From Dictyobacter aurantiacus (GTDB lineage: Bacteria; Chloroflexota; Ktedonobacteria; Ktedonobacterales; Ktedonobacteraceae): a stretch of 64,000 nucleotides of DNA. The translations under genes and the position numbers were made by a program. Shown here one piece after another: positions 52,347-60,657 of this stretch. Location: positions 4,464,001 to 4,528,000 of the forward strand of contig NZ_BIFQ01000001.1 in the NCBI RefSeq assembly GCF_003967515.1, written 5' to 3'. The notes below the pieces were generated by a model. It did not search any database and was not told the origin of the DNA. It worked only from the letters and a program-made list of their open reading frames with translations. Position 1 is the stretch's first letter, and each line of letters opens with the position of its first letter.

Positions 52347-52526
52347 ATGCAGCAATATATGGATCTGCTCGTCGATGCCCTCCTGGATGAGGGTTTTACT
52401 GTAGAGGAAGCACAACGACTCATTCAACTTCAGCAGGAGTATGAGGAGCGCAAGGCAACTGAAGAGACGAATCACCATCGTTTCGTACGCTGGCTGGTAG
52501 AACATGGGCGGTTTAGTGAATGGTAG
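52347..52526 (+). CDS. Small acidic protein of unknown function
   Basis: A 59-residue protein. The ATG at 52347 follows AAGGAGGA with good spacing; an upstream in-frame start at 52290 lacks one. The sequence starts MQQYMDLLVDALLDEGFTVE and is largely helical and amphipathic, ending LVEHGRFSEW. No motif, signal peptide or membrane span is seen. It is probably a real gene because of the strong ribosome-binding site and the terminator behind it. The EEAQRLIQLQQEYEERK stretch could be a short coiled coil. Confidence 0.6.
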   Translation: MQQYMDLLVDALLDEGFTVEEAQRLIQLQQEYEERKATEETNHHRFVRWLVEHGRFSEW

Positions 52527-52602
52527 AGGGGACCAATAGCGTGAAAAGCGATCTTGCGACGCTCTTCGCGGATGTTGTACAATGAATTCAGCGGAGCAGA
52601 TG

Positions 52603-52632
52603 GGACGGCGTGGCATTGCTACGCCGTCCTTA
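52603..52632 (+). terminator. Intrinsic terminator
   Basis: GGACGGCGT (52603-52611) pairs with ACGCCGTCC (52621-52629), 9-nt loop, followed by TTATATTT. Confidence 0.75.
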
Positions 52633-52690
52633 TATTTCCTATAACAGCCGGGTGACCAGGCTGGTTACCTGAATTACAAGGGAGGCCTCT

Positions 52691-55192
52691 ATGAAAGCGG
52701 TTGTAATGGCCGGAGGGGAAGGATCGAGGCTACGACCATTGACGATTCGACGGCCAAAGCCAATGGTTCCTATCGTGGGTAAACCTGTGATGGAACACAT
52801 ACTTAACCTGTTGAAGCGCCATGGCATCACCGAGGTCGTCGTCACGGTTCAGTATCTGGCAAATAACATTGAAGACTACTTTGGCAATGGTTCACAACTG
52901 GGAATGCGCATTACCTATTCCCGCGAAGATGTGCCTCTGGGTACAGCCGGTAGTGTGAAGAATGCCGAAGATCAACTAACCGAGCCTTTCCTCGTAATTA
53001 GTGGGGATGCCCTTACTGATTATGATTTGACCGAACTGATCAAATACCATAACGAGAAAAAATCACTCGCGACCCTCCTTCTGGCCCATGTGCATAATCC
53101 TCTGGAATACGGCGTTATCATCACCAATGAAGATGGTCATATTACGCAATTCCTGGAGAAGCCAAGCTGGGGCGAAGTGTTTAGCGATACTATTAATACA
53201 GGCATCTACGTGCTCGATCCCAGGGTTTTCTCCTATTTTGAGCGCGATAAGCAGTTTGATTTTAGCCAGGAACTCTTTCCGATGATGTTGAAGCAGGGCG
53301 ACCCCATCTATGGCTATGTGGCCCCGGAGGGCTACTGGTGTGATGTAGGTAACCTGAGCGAGTATATGCGCGCCAACGCTGATATGCTGCAGCACAACGT
53401 CAACCTGGAGATTCCCGCCAAACATATTGGCAACAATATCTGGTGCGAAGAGGGCGTGGAGATCGATCCGGACGCGCAGCTCTATGGCCCGGTCTACCTG
53501 GGTCGTGATAGTAAGGTGCGCGCGGGCGCCATTATCCATGGTCCGAGCATGATCGGCAGCTATTCGATCGTTGATGAACGCGCGCAGGTGGATCGCAGTA
53601 TCGTCTGGAACAATTCGTATATCGGGGATCGCGCGGAGCTGCGCGGGGCGATCGTTGGTTCTTCCTCAAATATCAAGAGTAAATCCGTGATGTTTGAGGG
53701 ATCGGTGATCGGCGATAATTCTATTATCCAGGATGGCGCGATCATCCAGCCGAATGTGAAGATCTGGCCGGATAAAGAGATCGAGGCGGGCGCGGTGGTC
53801 AATGCCAGTATTATCTGGGGATCGCAGGGTCGGCGTGGCCTCTTCAGCCGCTACGGTGTGACAGGGCTGGTGAATGTGGATCTGACCCCCGAGTTCGCGA
53901 CCAAACTGGGCGCAGCCTATGGCGGTATCCTTCCGAAAGGCTCTGTGGTCTGCTTGAATCGCGATACCCATCGTACTTCGCGCATGATCAAACGTGGCAT
54001 CAATGCCGGTTTGCCATCAGCGGGTATCGATGTGCACGATATCAACCAGGTCCCTTTGCCGGTGGCACGCTACTTTATCCGCACGACCGAGGCGGTCGGT
54101 GGCGTACATGTGAGTATGTCTCCGGTCGATCAGCGAGTCGTGGAAATTAAAATCTTTGATCAAAATGGCCTTGATATTAATAAGACAACCGAGCGTAAGA
54201 TTGAAAATCTATACTTCCGCGAGGATTTCCGCCGCGTTTACCTGGATGAGATTGGCGCGATCGACGTTTTGAGCAATACCGACGTGGTTGGTCACTATCT
54301 TGAGGGCTTTAATAAGGTGGTGAACCACGAGGTGGTGCGTAAGCGTAAATATCAACTGGTGGTTGACTACGCCCATGGTAGTACCGTCGACATGCTGTCA
54401 AATATTCTCAGTAACCTGGGCTGTGAGGTTATCGTGCTCAATTCCGGTGTGGAGGAGGCCAGGACCTCCCGTACGCCTGATGAGTTTAACAAGGATATGC
54501 AGCGCCTGGCTACCATTAGCTCGGCTCTCAATACGGATATGGGTATTCGTATCGATCCCAGCGGCGAGCGCATCTCTGTTGTGGATGATCGCGGTCGCAT
54601 CCTGGACGGGATGAAGATTCTGTCCGTAATGACCAGCCTGTTCCTGCGCCATCATCGCAATGGTACGGTGGCCGCCCCGGTGACCGCCCCCAGCGCGCTC
54701 CAGCATATCGCTGAGCGCTACGAGGGCACCATCCAGCAGACCAAGGTCCTGCCCCATGCCCTGATGACGGCCGCCGGTCGCGAAGGGGTTGTGCTGGTGG
54801 GTGATGGCAGTGGTCAGTTCGCCTTCCCGGAACTGCATCCCGCTTTTGATGGCATGCTGGCGATCGCCAAGCTGCTGGAACTGCTGGCGACCTTTAATAT
54901 GCGCCTCTCCGAGGTGGTTGACGATCTGCCTGCCTACTACATGAGCAGCGCTCGCGTTACCTGCCCCTGGGAGCACAAAGGAAAAGTAATGCGTATTCTC
55001 AGTGAGCAGTATCGAGAGCGACGCGCCAAGCCGATCGATGGTATTAAGATCGACCTGGGCAAGGAATGGGTGCTGGTTCTGCCGGATGCGGATGCGCCGT
55101 TCTTCCACGTGTTCGCCGAGTCGGTTTCCAATGAGCAGGCGCAGGCGCTGGCTGAGAAATATGCCCGCGTGGTTAGTGGCTTGCAACAATAA
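52691..55192 (+). CDS. NDP-sugar pyrophosphorylase fused to a degenerate phosphomannomutase-like domain
   Basis: An 833-residue protein. Residues 1-235 are a nucleotidyltransferase (MAGGEGSRLRPLTIRRPKPMVPIVGKP, the signature for NTP binding, and Asp in VISGDALTDYDL). Residues 250-380 are a left-handed beta-helix of hexapeptide repeats. Residues about 385-830 align with phosphomannomutase/phosphoglucomutase. There the phospho-serine loop TASHNP is replaced by H473-VSMSP478, and the Mg loop DGDxDR by D622-PSGER627, so mutase catalysis is doubtful. Proteins of this layout are annotated as mannose-1-phosphate guanylyltransferases in several phyla. The sugar is not decided by sequence. The C-terminal part may regulate or oligomerise the enzyme. 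Confidence 0.88.
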   Translation: MKAVVMAGGEGSRLRPLTIRRPKPMVPIVGKPVMEHILNLLKRHGITEVVVTVQYLANNIEDYFGNGSQLGMRITYSREDVPLGTAGSVKNAEDQLTEPFLVISGDALTDYDLTELIKYHNEKKSLATLLLAHVHNPLEYGVIITNEDGHITQFLEKPSWGEVFSDTINTGIYVLDPRVFSYFERDKQFDFSQELFPMMLKQGDPIYGYVAPEGYWCDVGNLSEYMRANADMLQHNVNLEIPAKHIGNNIWCEEGVEIDPDAQLYGPVYLGRDSKVRAGAIIHGPSMIGSYSIVDERAQVDRSIVWNNSYIGDRAELRGAIVGSSSNIKSKSVMFEGSVIGDNSIIQDGAIIQPNVKIWPDKEIEAGAVVNASIIWGSQGRRGLFSRYGVTGLVNVDLTPEFATKLGAAYGGILPKGSVVCLNRDTHRTSRMIKRGINAGLPSAGIDVHDINQVPLPVARYFIRTTEAVGGVHVSMSPVDQRVVEIKIFDQNGLDINKTTERKIENLYFREDFRRVYLDEIGAIDVLSNTDVVGHYLEGFNKVVNHEVVRKRKYQLVVDYAHGSTVDMLSNILSNLGCEVIVLNSGVEEARTSRTPDEFNKDMQRLATISSALNTDMGIRIDPSGERISVVDDRGRILDGMKILSVMTSLFLRHHRNGTVAAPVTAPSALQHIAERYEGTIQQTKVLPHALMTAAGREGVVLVGDGSGQFAFPELHPAFDGMLAIAKLLELLATFNMRLSEVVDDLPAYYMSSARVTCPWEHKGKVMRILSEQYRERRAKPIDGIKIDLGKEWVLVLPDADAPFFHVFAESVSNEQAQALAEKYARVVSGLQQ

Positions 55193-55216
55193 TCTTCGCA
55201 GTCGCATTGGTTTTTG

Positions 55217-55260
55217 TGAGGGTGTGGCAGGGGCGCGTTCGTGCTCCTGTCGCACCCTCA
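55217..55260. terminator. Imperfect palindrome between converging genes
   Basis: TGAGGGTGTGGCAGGGGCGCG pairs with CGTGCTCCTGTCGCACCCTCA with two to three mismatches. It looks like a decayed member of the palindrome group. Confidence 0.6.
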
Positions 55261-55271
55261 TACTCTTTTGT

Positions 55272-56279
55272 TTATGCTCGCGTGAGCGTGGTTGCGGCCC
55301 TCAGTCTGACGGGCGCTGGCTGAGGCGTGAGACGTTGGGGCTGCATCTCCTTGCCTGGAAGCAGACGGCCAACCGCCATGCGTACCCCTTCGGACAGGCT
55401 GACCTGCGGCTGCCAGCCCAGAATGTGCCGGGCGCGCGTGTTATCCAGGATCACCGAGGATGCTTTCAGATAGGGACCGCCCAGGTAGATGGGTTCGATA
55501 TCACTTTCTAGCGCTGCGGCCGCCATATGATAGAGCTTGTTGAGCGAATATCCATGTCCTGAGCTGAGATGCATTGTGATGTTTTCTGTGCGGGTGAAAT
55601 TTTTTATCATAAGTAGATGAGCTCGAATGATGTCATCTATAAAGATGTGATCTCGCAGTTCGTTTCCTGTCCCATAGATAATGGAGCGCTGTCGTTGCAT
55701 GAGCATCTGAATAAAGTAGCTCAGTGGATGGCGGGCGCGCGGACTGTTGCCTTCCCCATAGATATCGGCGTAGCGCACGATGGTATGGGTGAGACCATAT
55801 TGCTGGCTATAGTAGCGCACATACCACTCGCCCGCGACTTTACTGATGTCGTGCGCGCTGCGTGGGTAGAGCTTGTGTTCTTCATTGAGCGGCAATTGAT
55901 CGGAGTCGACCGGTTCATACATGCTGTTTCCGCTGGAAGCAAAGACAAAATGTGTGACCGAGGCACTGACACAGCTATCCAGAACATTGATTAATCCTCT
56001 CACGTGGACATCAGCGTCCGTCAGGGCGTGCTCAGCCGTTCCTGGTTCGTGCTGTTGAGCTGCATGGTGGCTCACAATATCTGGACGTTCACCCTGCAAT
56101 AGCTGCCGCAATGCGCTATCGCGGACATCGATCTGATAGAAACGGGCGCGTGGATCGATGGTCTGTCGTGAACCTGTCGCGAGGCTGTCGATGACGAAAA
56201 CGTCGTGCCCTGCGTCCAGATATGCTCTTGCTAGCTGGCTCCCTACGAAGCCCGCTCCACCGGTGATAGCTATTTTCAT
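55272..56279 (-). CDS. SDR-family NAD-dependent sugar-nucleotide epimerase/dehydratase-like
   Basis: A 335-residue extended SDR. The ATG at 56279 follows GAGAGG six nt upstream and gives the perfect NAD loop MKIAITGGAGFVGSQLARAYL. The second part includes HHAAQQHEPGTAE and ASSGNSMYE, matching UDP-glucose 4-epimerase relatives. The catalytic Y-x3-K is changed: H143 stands where Tyr is expected (SAHDISK147). The substrate-binding VRYADIYGEGNSP and HIFIDDIIRA are kept. Loss of the Tyr suggests altered chemistry or loss of activity. It converges with the pyrophosphorylase fusion, so both may serve cell-surface sugar synthesis. Confidence 0.88.
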   Translation of the reverse strand: MKIAITGGAGFVGSQLARAYLDAGHDVFVIDSLATGSRQTIDPRARFYQIDVRDSALRQLLQGERPDIVSHHAAQQHEPGTAEHALTDADVHVRGLINVLDSCVSASVTHFVFASSGNSMYEPVDSDQLPLNEEHKLYPRSAHDISKVAGEWYVRYYSQQYGLTHTIVRYADIYGEGNSPRARHPLSYFIQMLMQRQRSIIYGTGNELRDHIFIDDIIRAHLLMIKNFTRTENITMHLSSGHGYSLNKLYHMAAAALESDIEPIYLGGPYLKASSVILDNTRARHILGWQPQVSLSEGVRMAVGRLLPGKEMQPQRLTPQPAPVRLRAATTLTRA

Positions 56280-56681
56280 ACGGGGCCTCTCCATATAGTA
56301 TTGTTCTTGTTGTTTTTCTGTTAGATGTGATGCGCTTGAGAGGCTGCTGTGCGCATGGCGGTTTCTTTGTTCTCGTTTCCCATGAAGCTGGTGGATATGG
56401 CACAAACTGCTGAAGCGAGGACGCGCGAGACGCACAGCGATGAGAGGAATCTCTCACTATACCTCTCTTCTTTCAGTGTATGAGTGGATCCTATCGGTGT
56501 TTGCGCATCCGTCGTTTATCATCATAGAATTGTATGTTGATGTTTATTGCCTGTACATACAAGGGAAAAACCCGTAGCCGCTGATCGTGAACCTGCTATC
56601 AGCAGGTATGGAGCGTTACGGGTTGAAAGGATGTGGTGGATTGCTGCGATTAACTTCGCGCACGAAGGAGGTGAGCATGCA
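56280..56681. other. Intergenic region
   Basis: No gene supported. CCCGTAGCCGCTGATCG...GCGTTACGGG near 56570-56622 is an imperfect hairpin close to the end of the small HTH gene on the minus strand. Confidence 0.4.
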
Positions 56682-56885
56682 TCAGGCTTCTGGTAATTCG
56701 CCTCCAAGGAGCGTATCCAGCGTTGAGCGCTTGACACGATATGCCTGGCGTTTTCCGCGATGGGGAAGCGTGATCGCTTCCAGGGCTCCACTTTTGATCC
56801 AGCGGCGTACTGTGGTATCATCGACCCGTAAACGGCGAGCTACCTCGCGCACGGTTAACAACTCCTCTTTTTTCTCCTCTGCCAT
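56682..56885 (-). CDS. Small excisionase/MerR-type HTH protein
   Basis: A 67-residue protein; the ATG at 56885 (MAEEKKEELLTV) has GGAGAG upstream, longer frames do not. The winged-helix motif is LLTVREVARRLRVDDTTVRRWI, then SGALEAITLPHRGKRQAYRVKRSTLDTLL. Such proteins bind DNA as excisionases or simple regulators. No integrase is nearby, so a regulator role is more likely here. Related in fold, not closely in sequence, to the xis-like gene at 1363. Confidence 0.78.
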   Translation of the reverse strand: MAEEKKEELLTVREVARRLRVDDTTVRRWIKSGALEAITLPHRGKRQAYRVKRSTLDTLLGGELPEA

Positions 56886-57396
56886 CTTCTGCTCTCCTGC
56901 ACCGGTCCGGTGCCTCTCCATAACGACATTACTCTGCGGCATAGAATCGTCTTTGTTCTCTATTATGATGAACAGACGTCACACTTTCATAGTGCAGGGG
57001 ATGTAGCTATGCGGATCTGGCCCGGACCTATGGTTATACGTCTTTTGCGCCTGTTCGAGGATGAGCCATCTACCACACCACCTGCCAGTTGACTATACTA
57101 TACATCTCGGCCTAAACATATTAAAATACAGCAAAGGCAGATGCCACGGCTATTTAAAAGTAACACTCAGCGGGGGCAAGGGGCGGCTAGCCCCTTGCGG
57201 GGGCGGGCGAGCATGCCGGGGGCATGATCAAGTCCCCGCTCACTCTTTCTCCCCTCATCGCCGCCGAAGGCGGCAAGAAAAGACTTTAAAATGGTCCTGG
57301 GCAAATGCCACCTGGTGTGAAAGGTCCATCTGATTTCCGCGTTTGACGCCGCAAATTGGAATGAGATAGATAGAGAATTGAGGAATTGAGAAAGAA
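56886..57396. other. Intergenic region before polA
   Basis: No gene supported. A GC-rich inverted repeat block lies at about 57165-57275 (GGGGCAAGGGGCGG...AGCCCCTTGC, CATGCCGGGGGCATG, CGCCGCCGAAGGCGGCAAG), like the GC-rich blocks at 19187 and 34627. The polA promoter is presumably between 57280 and 57390. Confidence 0.45.
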
Positions 57397-60300
57397 GTGG
57401 CCACCGAGATGAAACGTAAAAAATTGGTCTTAATAGATGGGCATGCGATTATTCACCGTGCCTTCCACGCGGTGCCTGAGGATCTTTCGACCAGCGCCGG
57501 GGAACCGGTCAACGCGACCTTTGGTTTTACCTCGATGTTGATGAAGGCTCTGCTGGAGGAGCGGCCTGATTATATCGCCGTGACCTTTGATCGCTCGGCT
57601 CCGACCTTCCGCCACCTGGAATATACTCCCTATAAGGCCCATCGCCCAGCCCTGCCCGATAATATGAAGCCGCAGTTCGCGCGCATCCGGGAAGTGGTGG
57701 AATCGTTTGGCATCCAGATATACGAAAAAGATGGTTTTGAGGCGGATGATATCCTGGGCACGTTGTCGGTGCAGGCCAATAAGCTAGGTGTGGATACCAT
57801 TATTTATACCGGTGACATGGATACCCTGCAACTGGTCAATGAGCATGTGCTGGTAAAGGTTGCCAAGCGCGGCATTACTGATGTCACCGAATACAATGAG
57901 CACGAGGTCCAGGTGCGCTACGGCTTTGAGCCGCTGAAGCTGCCCGACTTTAAGGGTCTGGTGGGCGATAAATCGGATAATATTCCGGGCGTGCCGGGTA
58001 TCGGTGAGAAGACGGCCAGCCGCCTGATCGGTGAATATGGCGATTTGGAAGGAATTCTGGCGCACCTGGATGCTCTGAAGCCGAAAGAGCAGAAGCTTAT
58101 CGGCGCCGCGACGGAACAGGCCCGGCAGAGTAAGTACCTGGCCACCATCGTGTTGGACGCGCCGGTGCAGCTGGAGCTGGCGGCGTGCCGCATGACCGAC
58201 GTCGATGGCGAGAAGGTGATCACGCTTTTCCGCCAACTCGAGTTCCGCAGTCTGATCGAGCGGGCACTGTCGCTCTTTCAGCAGCTGGGTGTGACCGTTT
58301 CTGAGTCCCATATCCCTTCCACTTCAGCGACGGCCGCGTCCTCTTCCGCTGAACTGCCGGGCACCGACGGGGCAGAGCTGGCTCCAGGTGAAGATCCCCG
58401 GCTGGCGGCTCCTATGGGCGTCGTACCTATCTTGCTGCCGCCTTTACCACCGGGCGAAGAGACGGCGGTTGAGCCCGATGTACTGGTCCCCCTTAATGTT
58501 CAGTCTGGCTCCAGCGATGGTATTACGAACGCGGCCAGTGCCGTGGCGGTCGTCACCAGAGAAGAATCGCCCGCGCAGCTGAGCCTATTCGAGATGGAGG
58601 CGCCGCATGAAGAGGTGGTGCATAAGTTGCGCCTGCCGGGCATGCCGAGCTCCTCCAGCCCACTATTCGCCGATCGCGAAGGCGCCAAACGGACCAGCAC
58701 GATGATCGTGAACAGCGAGGAGGGACTGCGGGTCCTGGTGAAAAGCCTGACCGATGCGGGCCGCTTCGCTATCGATACCGAGACCTCTTCCAATGAGCCG
58801 CGTCATGCCGACCTGGTGGGGATCTCTCTTTCAATGGCGCCGGGGGAGGCATACTATATCCCTGTGGGCCATGCCAGGACTCCGGATGGACAGGAGCCCG
58901 ATACGCAGCTGCCGCTTGCCTATGTGCTTGAGAAGATGAAGCCTGTGCTGGAGAATGAGCATGTGCTGAAGTATATGCACAATGCCAAGTATGACCTGGC
59001 TATCTTCCTGCGCTACGGCATCGATGTCAGGGGTCTGGCCTTCGATTGTATGCTGGGCGCCTATCTGGCCGAGCCCGGTCGACGTGGCGTAGGGCTCAAG
59101 GATCAGGCCTTCCAGCGCCTGGGCGTCGTGATGACCCCGATCAGCGAGTTGATCGGTACGGCCAGCAAGATGATCAGCATGGCCCAGGTCCCTGTCCGCA
59201 AGGCCGCCGATTACGCCGGGGCCGACGCCGATATGACGTTGCGCCTGGTTGAGCCGATCCAGGAAGAGCTGCAGCAGCATGGACTGATGGATATGTATCA
59301 GCGCATCGAGCTTCCACTGATCAACGTCTTGATGCAGATGGAGCTGTATGGTGTGGCCCTCGATGAGCCTTTCCTGCGCGAGTTCGGGAAGACGCTGGAA
59401 GACCAGCTGGCTGAGATGGAGAAGGCCATCTATGAGCAGGTCGGCCATCGCTTCAACATCAACTCGACCAAACAGCTGGCGGATGTGCTTTTTGTTGAGC
59501 TACAGCTCCCCTCCGGCAAGAAGACCAAGACCGGCTATTCGGTCAGCGCCGATGTGATTGAGAACCTGCGCGGTAAGCACGCGGTCGTGGATTATCTGCT
59601 GGAGTATCGCCAGTTGAGCAAGCTCAAGTCAACCTATATTGATGGTCTGCTCACGCTGATGGAGCCCCATAGTGGACGCGTCCATACCTCGTTCAACCAG
59701 ACGATCGCCTCCAGCGGTCGCCTGTCATCCAGCAATCCAAATCTGCAGAATATCCCTGTCCGCACCGAGCTTGGACGCCAGATCCGGCGCGCCTTTATCG
59801 CCGATCCTAGCTATGTTCTGTTGACTGCCGACTACTCGCAGTTTGAGCTGCGCATCCTGGCCCATATTACACATGAGCCACGCCTGGTTGAAGCCTTCAG
59901 CAATAAAGAAGATATCCATACCATTACCGCTTCGACCCTGTTCTCTGTGCCGGTTGAAAGCGTGACTAAAGATCAGCGCCGCCTGGCCAAAACGGTGGTC
60001 TATGCTGTGCTCTACGGGCAGTCCGCCTATGGCCTGGCTAACGTGACCGGCATGTCTACCCCTGAGGCGGCCGAGTTTATCAAGCACTACCACGAGATCT
60101 TCCCCAACGTGAAGGTGTATGTGGATAGCACGCTGCAGCAGGCCAGGACGCAGGGCTACGTGAATACCCTGTATGGACGTAAGCGTTTCTTTCCCGATAT
60201 GCATGCCCTCTCGCACACGGAGCGCCAGGCGCTGGAGCGTGAGGCCATCAACATGCCGATCCAGGGTACCAACGCTGACCTGATCAAGATCGCCATGATC

Positions 60301-60513
60301 CGTCTGCATCACGCCCTCAAGGAGAAGAAGATGAAGACGCGCATGATCCTGCAGGTGCACGACGAACTGGTCTTTGAGGTCCCGGTTGAAGAGCTTGATC
60401 GCGCCCGCAAATTGATCCGCTCGATGATGGAGGGCGTCGCCACCCTTGACGTGCCGATCACCGTAGAGATGAAGATGGGTAAAAACTGGTACGAAGCCGA
60501 GCCCATGGATTAA
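57397..60513 (+). CDS. polA: DNA polymerase I with 5'-3' and 3'-5' exonuclease domains
   Basis: A 1038-residue enzyme (E. coli 928). Start GTG 57397; ATG 57409 is equally possible. The 5' nuclease (1-300) shows KKLVLIDGHAIIHRAFHA, DGFEADDILGT and VGDKSDNIPGVPGIGEKTA. A Pro/Ser/Glu-rich linker of about 100 residues (about 305-420) is extra. The proofreading motifs are complete: D460 and E462, D533, and Y606 with D610. In the polymerase, motif A is D812-YSQFELR (Ile of Taq 614 replaced by Phe816). Motif B is RRLAKTVVYAVLYG with Tyr869 where Taq F667 and E. coli F762 stand. Motif C is QVH988-DE. It fills gaps in repair and removes Okazaki primers. A 39-bp palindrome follows two nt after the stop. 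Confidence 0.97.
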   Translation: MATEMKRKKLVLIDGHAIIHRAFHAVPEDLSTSAGEPVNATFGFTSMLMKALLEERPDYIAVTFDRSAPTFRHLEYTPYKAHRPALPDNMKPQFARIREVVESFGIQIYEKDGFEADDILGTLSVQANKLGVDTIIYTGDMDTLQLVNEHVLVKVAKRGITDVTEYNEHEVQVRYGFEPLKLPDFKGLVGDKSDNIPGVPGIGEKTASRLIGEYGDLEGILAHLDALKPKEQKLIGAATEQARQSKYLATIVLDAPVQLELAACRMTDVDGEKVITLFRQLEFRSLIERALSLFQQLGVTVSESHIPSTSATAASSSAELPGTDGAELAPGEDPRLAAPMGVVPILLPPLPPGEETAVEPDVLVPLNVQSGSSDGITNAASAVAVVTREESPAQLSLFEMEAPHEEVVHKLRLPGMPSSSSPLFADREGAKRTSTMIVNSEEGLRVLVKSLTDAGRFAIDTETSSNEPRHADLVGISLSMAPGEAYYIPVGHARTPDGQEPDTQLPLAYVLEKMKPVLENEHVLKYMHNAKYDLAIFLRYGIDVRGLAFDCMLGAYLAEPGRRGVGLKDQAFQRLGVVMTPISELIGTASKMISMAQVPVRKAADYAGADADMTLRLVEPIQEELQQHGLMDMYQRIELPLINVLMQMELYGVALDEPFLREFGKTLEDQLAEMEKAIYEQVGHRFNINSTKQLADVLFVELQLPSGKKTKTGYSVSADVIENLRGKHAVVDYLLEYRQLSKLKSTYIDGLLTLMEPHSGRVHTSFNQTIASSGRLSSSNPNLQNIPVRTELGRQIRRAFIADPSYVLLTADYSQFELRILAHITHEPRLVEAFSNKEDIHTITASTLFSVPVESVTKDQRRLAKTVVYAVLYGQSAYGLANVTGMSTPEAAEFIKHYHEIFPNVKVYVDSTLQQARTQGYVNTLYGRKRFFPDMHALSHTERQALEREAINMPIQGTNADLIKIAMIRLHHALKEKKMKTRMILQVHDELVFEVPVEELDRARKLIRSMMEGVATLDVPITVEMKMGKNWYEAEPMD

Positions 60514-60515
60514 GC

Positions 60516-60595
60516 AACGCGTGAAGAAAGAGACGCAAAATGCAGGGACGCCATTCATGGCGTCCCTGCATTTTGCGTCTCTTTCTTCACGCGTT
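60516..60595. terminator. 39-bp perfect palindrome after polA
   Basis: Arms 60516-60554 and 60557-60595, loop TC, no mismatch. It starts 2 nt after the polA stop codon. The right arm ends GCGTT followed by TTC, a weak T tract. It is the longest in the window. Confidence 0.88.
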
Positions 60596-60657
60596 TTCGC
60601 ACCAACATACAAAGGAAACATGGTATAACATAGAGAGGAATAGAGAGGAGATTATTC

